64,000 nucleotides of DNA from NCBI GenBank assembly GCA_007922195.1, contig ML681964.1, positions 124,001-188,000 of the forward strand, read 5' to 3'. Each line of letters starts with the position of its first letter. Position 1 is the first letter of the stretch. The position numbers were made by a program, and so were the translations under genes. This DNA is from Podocnemis expansa (Eukaryota; Chordata; Testudines; Podocnemididae). Below, in pieces: positions 58,626-64,000 of the stretch. The notes under the pieces were generated by a model. It was not told the origin of the DNA. It did not search any database and saw nothing but the letters and a program-made list of their open reading frames with translations.

Positions 58626-59760
58626 CTTATAGATTTATGGACAGAAGGGACCATTATTATAATTTAATCTAAACTTCAGCATCCACTGACCATAACATTC
58701 CATACAGTAATTTTATATTCTAGTAACTATATCAAGCTTAACAACTTCTGGTTGAAATAGATGATCAAATACTGATTTGAACATTTCAAGTGATTGAGAA
58801 TCCATCTCTTCCCTTGGTAAAAATGTGTGCGTTATTTCTAGTTTGAATTTGTCTAGCTTCAATTTCCATCTCAGGATCTTGTCATGCTTTTGCTTGCTGA
58901 ATTAAAGAGCCTTGTTATCAGGAATTTTCTTCTATTTCAGGTGCTTATGTAATACCTTACTTCTTAACATTCTTTTTGATGAGCTGAAGGGAGAGAGATT
59001 CCTTAATTTCTCACTATAAGGCAAGTTTTCCAGAATTCATATAATTCTTGTGCCTCTTTTTTAACCTTTTCAACATCTTTTTAAACTGTGGATACCAGAA
59101 CTTGTTATGGTATTCCTTTAATAGCTCACCAAAGCTGTATATTAAATCATCCCAGCCATGGTTCTGTCAAACTGGCCTTAAAAACCACTAAGGATAGAAA
59201 TTTCATCATTTCCCTAGGTATCCCATTTCTTCCTTAACCATCCTCCTAATGAAATTTTTTCCCCCTAATATCCAACCTAGGCCTACCCACTGCAACCCAA
59301 GACCACTGCTCCTTGTTCTGTCATTTGCCACCACTGAAAATATCCTAACTTCATCCTCCCTGGAATGTCCCTTCAGCCAGTTAAAGGCTGCCATCAAATC
59401 CCCCATCATTCTTCTCTTCTGCAGAGTAAACTGGCCTAGTTTCTTCAGCTTCTCCTCATAAGTCATGTGCTCCAGTTTGTTGCTGTCCTCTGGACCCTGC
59501 AATTTACCAACTTCCTTTCTGTAGCGGGAGGCCCAAAACAGGACACCATATTCCAAATGTGGCTTCAACCATGCTGAAGAGAAGGGAATAATCACTTCCT
59601 TCAATCAGCTGGCAGTACTACTAATAATGCATCATCATCCGCAACTAGCCTTCTTGGTAACAAGGCCACGCACTATTGACTCATAACCACGTTCCTGTCC
59701 ACTGTATCCTCCAGTTCCTTTTCTGCATAACTGCTGCCTAGCCAGTAGGTTACCACTGGG
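58626..59760 (-). mobile_element. Older CR1 LINE sequence, one or two fragments
   Basis: 59140-59760 resembles the copy at 54419-55160 (GGTATCCCATTTCTTCC, CATCCTCCTAATGAAATTT) and encodes a decayed ORF2 tail (59206-59604, LKPHLEYGVLFWASRYRKEV). 58626-59130 starts with ATAGATTTATGGACAGAAGG and is more diverged, probably a second, older copy. Confidence 0.6.
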
Positions 59761-59811
59761 AAGCTGAAGTCACACAAATTCAAATGGGAAACAAGACTCT
59801 CTTTTTTCTCA

Positions 59812-59935
59812 AAACAAACAAGGAGTCCTGTGCACCTTTATAGACTAACAAATTTATATTAGTCTTTAAAAGTGGCACAGGACTCCTCACTTGTTTTACT
59901 GAACTAGACTAACACAACTACCCTTCTGAAATTTG
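59812..59935. mobile_element. PLE terminal fragment, both short arms
   Basis: AACAAACAAGGAGTCCTGTG, GACTAACAAATTTATATTAG, AGTGGCACAGGACTCCTCAC and TGAACTAGACTAACACAAC. The ribozyme-like region is deleted. Confidence 0.65.
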
Positions 59936-59959
59936 TCATTTTTCCTAGTGAGAGTCACT

Positions 59960-60175
59960 AATTATTGAAAGAAAGTATCAAGGGAAGTAGTAAATTCTTC
60001 ATCTCTTGATACATTCAAATCAAGACTGGATGCCTTTTTGGAAGCTATGCTTCAGTCAAACATAAATTATTAGATGCAATACAGGCAGGGTAACTGGATT
60101 AAATTTATTACCAGTGATATACAGGAGATAAGATGATAAAATGTTCCCTTCTGACCTTAAACTTTATGAAACCAT
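59960..60175 (+). mobile_element. CR1 LINE 3' tail, sense orientation, old
   Basis: CAAGACTGGATGCCTTTTTG, then TAACTGGATTAAATTTA and TGTTCCCTTCTGACCTTAAA, the usual end of CR1. Confidence 0.6.
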
Positions 60176-61530
60176 ACTGGATTGGGGATCCAAGTCCATA
60201 TATATTTCAAAGGTTACATCTGTATCTTCTTAGACCTGAGCTAAGTCAAAACCCAGTGTCTTAGCCAATTTCTGAAAAAATGAGGAAATGCCACATGCAC
60301 ACTTATGGAGTTACTATCATGATGCTTTTCTACTATAGAAACATTCTTGGCACTAGCGAAGTCCTCCTGCTCTACTAGAGATAATACAATTTACTGCGTG
60401 CTTAGCCCTTTTGGAAATCAGAACTTTTATTCAGGACCTAAATAGAGAATTATGAGCCGAAGTATAGGCTCTTATTTTAAAAAATTTTGGTCCTTCAAAA
60501 TTAATATGATGCAAAATCACATAAGCTCAGAGGCTGGGCACAACCGTTGCTTAGAGAGACCCAAAATATGTCAAGATCTCAGGGATTTCCACCTGTCTTG
60601 CCCTAAAGACTCAAGAATGAGAACCATGCTTGATGGTATCTTTAGAGAAATGAAAGCATTAAACAGTATAAAAATAAACCACAGTTTTAATATATTCAGT
60701 TTTAATGATCTGAGACATTCAGATAGATGGGCACATTTATTTTAAAAATGTATTATTTGATAATATTAGTACTAAACAAAAGACCATGTTAGGATTAAAA
60801 TTGGTGTCGAGTTAAAAATCATAATACTACAGTATTTATAATATAAACTTTTTATCATAAAGTAAAAGACATGTATTTTCATAACATTTATTTGAAATTA
60901 TCGGATGAACATAAATTAGCATCATATCCACCTAGGAGTTACAATAGGCAAAAAGTCAAACGTTAGCAATAGAAAAGATCTATTAGGTTATACAGTCCTT
61001 TCTGATCCCCTATGCAAGCTTGCTCCCCATGCTATATTTTTCCTCCAGTTCTAATTTCTCATACTTTCTGAAATCTATTTTGATTTCCCTCCAAGGATAA
61101 GGCTTCTTCTATTTCCTTTGGGGGATTATTCAACAACCTTACAGCTCTCAGTCAGGAAAGCTTTGGCTATTTCTATTTCTTATTTTACAAATTTTCTAAA
61201 TAAACCTGTCTTAATATTTATAAAATACTGTCAGGGCTTGGCTGCTGTTTACAAACCGACAAAAGTGCAACAAACACACTTCCTGGATTCACCCAAGACA
61301 CATTCTACAAGATGAATTCCCTTCTTACTAATAGAACTATCTTCCCCAACTTGAAAAGACTACTTCCTTAAGAGATAAAAGATAATTTAGTTTTAACTAA
61401 ATGCTGAGGTATTCAACTCTAATCAGATACATTCAGATTATTAAAACTGGCATTATGTCTTCATGATTTGGTCTGAATACACACAAAGGACATGTCTGTG
61501 GCTTTCCAAACTTCCCCTTTTCATTTACAA
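60176..61530. other. Putative ANO10 intron with a diverged LINE-like stretch
   Basis: 60960-61330 resembles the reverse strand of an old CR1/L2-like LINE tail (TTCAACAACCTTACAGCTCTC, then CAGGAAAGCTTTGGCTATTT). The rest shows nothing recognisable. Confidence 0.4.
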
Positions 61531-62579
61531 CAGTGGTTCCGAACCTTTTTGGCTTGATGGCCAGATATCATTTGTACAAGCCAGAAGGGCCATCAGTTTC
61601 TGCCAGCAGCCCCCGTCCCCACTCCACTGCAGATAGACAGAAGGAGTTCAGCAAGGAGGTTGCCTCCTCAGCTGCAGCAAGAATATTGCACCCATCCTGT
61701 AGCCCCATGCACTTCTCCTGGGTCCCTAGGCAGTGGCTTCTTTCTGTAATCAGAGGAATGGGAGATCAGTTCTCCCCTCCCCCTGGCTCTTGCAGGGATC
61801 CCAGAGGCTAGGACCCAGGCAGATGGCCTTGCTGTACTCCCTGTTACAGCCAAGAGGAGGGGAGTCTTGATCTCCCATCTACTTGACTACAGCAAGAAAC
61901 CTGTATCAGTCATATTCCAAAGGGGCAGCCATGTTAGTCTAGTTCAGCAAAAGCAGCAAGGAGTCCTGTAGCACTTAAAGACTAACAAATTTATTTATCG
62001 CATGAGCTTTTGTGGGAGAAAATCCCACTCCACCAGATGCTTTGAAGATGGGGGAACTTACAGAATGGGAGGGAAATAAATGCAGGGGAATGTAAGACAT
62101 GGGATCAGGTCGTACTGTAACAGCAAATCAAAGCAGTTATTAAGATTTGAACACTGGGAAACAGCACATAGAGGAAGGTGAAATCAAATCACCTTTTGTA
62201 ATGGGAAAACAGGTGATTTGACTTCAACTTCCTCTATATGCTGTTTCTCAGTGTTTGAATCTTAACAACTACTCTGATTTGCTGTTACAGTATAACCTGA
62301 TTCCATGTCTTACACTCCCCAGCATTTATCTTCCTCCCATTCTGTAAGTTTCCCCCATCTTCAAAGCATCTGATGAAGTAGGATTTTCTCCCATGAAAGC
62401 TCATGCGATAAATAAATTTATTAGTCTTTAAGTGCCACAGGTCTCCTTGTTTCTTTTGCATCATGTAGCCCCATGGTAATATGCTCTCCCTGGGTGCTTC
62501 TGCAGCCAGGGGGAGGGGAGCAGTGGGTCACTCTGAAAGGTCCTACAAACCACAGGATGAGAACCAATGATTTAAAGCA
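61531..62579. mobile_element. hAT element with nested PLE foldback
   Basis: Left end CAGTGGTTCCGAACC and right end GGATGAGAACCAATG are inverted. Flanks ATTTACAA and ATTTAAAG agree at six of eight bases. The non-coding interior is shared with 33605-34243 (GGTCCCTAGGCAGTGGCTTC). It is split by the PLE foldback at 61915-62458. Confidence 0.65.
61915..62458. mobile_element. PLE-derived foldback element, no coding region
   Basis: Arms 61957-62194 and 62211-62449 are inverted repeats of the same sequence as the PLE terminal repeats at 47078 and 49252, joined by a 16-base centre (TTTGTAATGGGAAAAC). The outer left end is TTCCAAAGGGGCAGCC, as in the full copy. The right arm has an unaltered CTGATGA (62370-62376), hairpin and GAAA (62395-62398). 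Confidence 0.85.
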
Positions 62580-63872
62580 TACAGTCAGATATGAATGGTA
62601 TTCTTAGAGGAACACAGCTTATTGACTAAAAATCAATTATGAAAAGACAAAACATTGACCTGATTTGACCTAAACAGTAATTTTAAATATAAGGTAAAAC
62701 ATGCAAACTTTGTAGTTTAAAACTCTGTTTCTTTGAGATGGCTAAAAGTATGGATGTTAACATGGCTCTCAAATATAGCATGATAAATAACCTTGCAATA
62801 AAGAGCATATAAATTTTAATATGATTTAAAATTATTACTGTAAGGGTGAAATCCTGGCTCCACTGAAGTCAATGGCAAACCTCCCACTGACATTAATCTA
62901 GTCAGAATTTCACTCTGTTTGCAAGTTTATATTAGACAAAACATTTATGCATGTTTTCTTATAAAACAGTGTGAGGGAAACTCTTTTGCAACAGGCTGTT
63001 TGCTTCGTTTGTTTGGAAGCTGTACAAATGAAAGGATTCAGTGTTTTGTTTATGTTTATAAAGCTCCTGCCTGCTTGTATTTTTCTAGAACTATAAAGCA
63101 CTTTTGTCAGTTATCTGACTAAGACAAAATACAATAATAAAAGCCCTAAATACTGTTTCTCGATGTGCCTATTTTTCAGTGCTATTTCTGCACTGTCACT
63201 GTAGCCTCTCACAGAAAAGTTCCAGGCTGTCTGTCTCTAGCATTAGAAGCTATCTTGCAAAATTTTAGCATCTTGTGCAATCATTCTGTTCTAAGGAAGA
63301 TAGTGTTATGGATAGCTACAGATGTTTAATGGCTACTGTCCCACATTGACTCATTTTGAATTTTTAAACAACTGTGTATTGTGAAGAACAAGGTGAATAT
63401 TAAAGATGTCACAAAAGAAATTAACATCTTTCATGGAGAAATATGAAGACTATTGGTGTACATACTTTATTCTGATTTAGAGGTTTGCTTCAGTGCTTTA
63501 AAAAACTATTTTTTTTTAATTATATATATATATATATCCTCAAGTACTCAAAGAAAAAGAAAAAGTAAAAGAAAGAAAAAGGTGTTGATATATAGACATA
63601 CTGGCTCAATCCAATGTTATGTTTAAAACTGATATTCATTTACATCAGTACAGATTAGAGCAAATGGTACAGTTTAGGTTGAGGAATTAAGTATTAAAAT
63701 TCATGTTCAAACACCACAATAATTTCATGCTAACACACCATGAAGCTTAGGTTTTGTAATCTGCAAAGAATTCTTATAGACTGCAAAACACTGTCATTGT
63801 ATACAGATCTTGGCTTGCAGGTACTTCATTGCTGCAATTCCTTTTCATCACCTTTAATCTAATATAGTAATT
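62580..63872. other. Putative ANO10 intron, no recognised feature
   Basis: Only an (AT)n run (63520-63537) and a purine-rich stretch (63550-63582). A CTGAAGTCAATGGCAAAC block at 62862 may be a small repeat remnant. Confidence 0.5.
63520..63537. repeat. (AT)n microsatellite
   Basis: Nine AT units. Confidence 0.85.
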
Positions 63873-64000
63873 CAGGGTCTCTGAACCTTTCTAGACTACT
63901 GTACCCCTTTCAGAATTCTGATTTGTCTTGTGTACCCCCAAGATTTAGATCTTGAAGACTAATTTCCTTACAAAATCAGACACAAAATACACAGCACACA
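63873..64000. mobile_element. hAT-type element, left end only
   Basis: CAGGGTCTCTGAACCTTTCT, GACTACTGTACCCCTTTCAG and TTGTCTTGTGTACCCCCAAG match the start of a hAT repeat common in turtles. Cut by the window edge. Confidence 0.55.

Noticed and set aside
63480..63515. Possible ANO10 exon reading Ala-Leu-Lys-Gln on the - strand
   Set aside because: A TAG stop lies three codons upstream in the same frame and there is no acceptor or donor; chance match.
1..64000. tRNA, rRNA, CRISPR or prokaryotic operon features
   Set aside because: None seen; spliced vertebrate genes and LINE/DIRS/PLE repeats make this nuclear vertebrate DNA.

Overview
The window is low-GC vertebrate nuclear DNA, most likely from a turtle (inference). 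Two host genes are recognisable, and almost everything else is intron or intergenic sequence dense with transposons. The repeats are CR1 LINEs with the ATTCTATG-type tail, DIRS tyrosine-recombinase retrotransposons, Penelope-like elements (PLEs) with a GIY-YIG nuclease, hAT-type DNA transposons and one old MIR/CORE-SINE. No L1 or Alu is visible, and the DIRS and PLE load is higher than expected in birds. A crocodilian or lepidosaur cannot be excluded.

Left part (1-25700): the 3' two thirds of SNRK (SNF-related Ser/Thr kinase) on the + strand. Four exons (8634-8775, 11683-11895, 14636-14770, 21728-22946) splice in frame and encode the kinase C-lobe, the UBA-like segment and the long acidic/Ser-rich tail, about residues 197-765 of the vertebrate protein. 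The N-terminal kinase exons lie before the window. A 3'UTR of about 2.7 kb follows, with AATAAA signals at 25578 and 25676. The introns carry a DIRS RT remnant (1-1260), a DIRS RNase H/tyrosine recombinase remnant with its terminal repeat (about 8840-11065), hAT MITEs and CR1 fragments.

Middle (25800-46150): intergenic repeats. These are a nearly full-length CR1 on the - strand (ORF1 esterase and ORF2 RT remnants), an internally deleted DIRS with ITRs on both sides (35350-37745), a decayed DIRS gag-RT copy (40520-43870), more CR1, and short PLE tails with target-site duplications.

Right part (46160-64000): a 63-bp terminal exon on the - strand, absent from simple ORF lists because of its size. 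It encodes a peptide matching the C-terminus of ANO10 (TMEM16K). ANO10 lies tail-to-tail with SNRK in human, so synteny supports the call. The rest is probably the last ANO10 intron. It holds a young PLE (47026-49500) with 249-bp inverted terminal repeats that are nearly identical, a PLE-derived foldback (61915-62458) nested in a hAT element, a 100-bp-arm palindrome (56393-56603), and a young CR1 3' end with an intact 241-codon ORF2 fragment.

The most unusual signals are the PLE terminal repeats, which carry hammerhead-ribozyme-like cores and occur as a full copy, a coding-free foldback and many short tails with 8-12 bp duplications, and a MITE built from repeated TTAGTTTGAACTAA units inserted in a MIR-like SINE. 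All homology calls are from recognition by eye. No alignment or database search was run.
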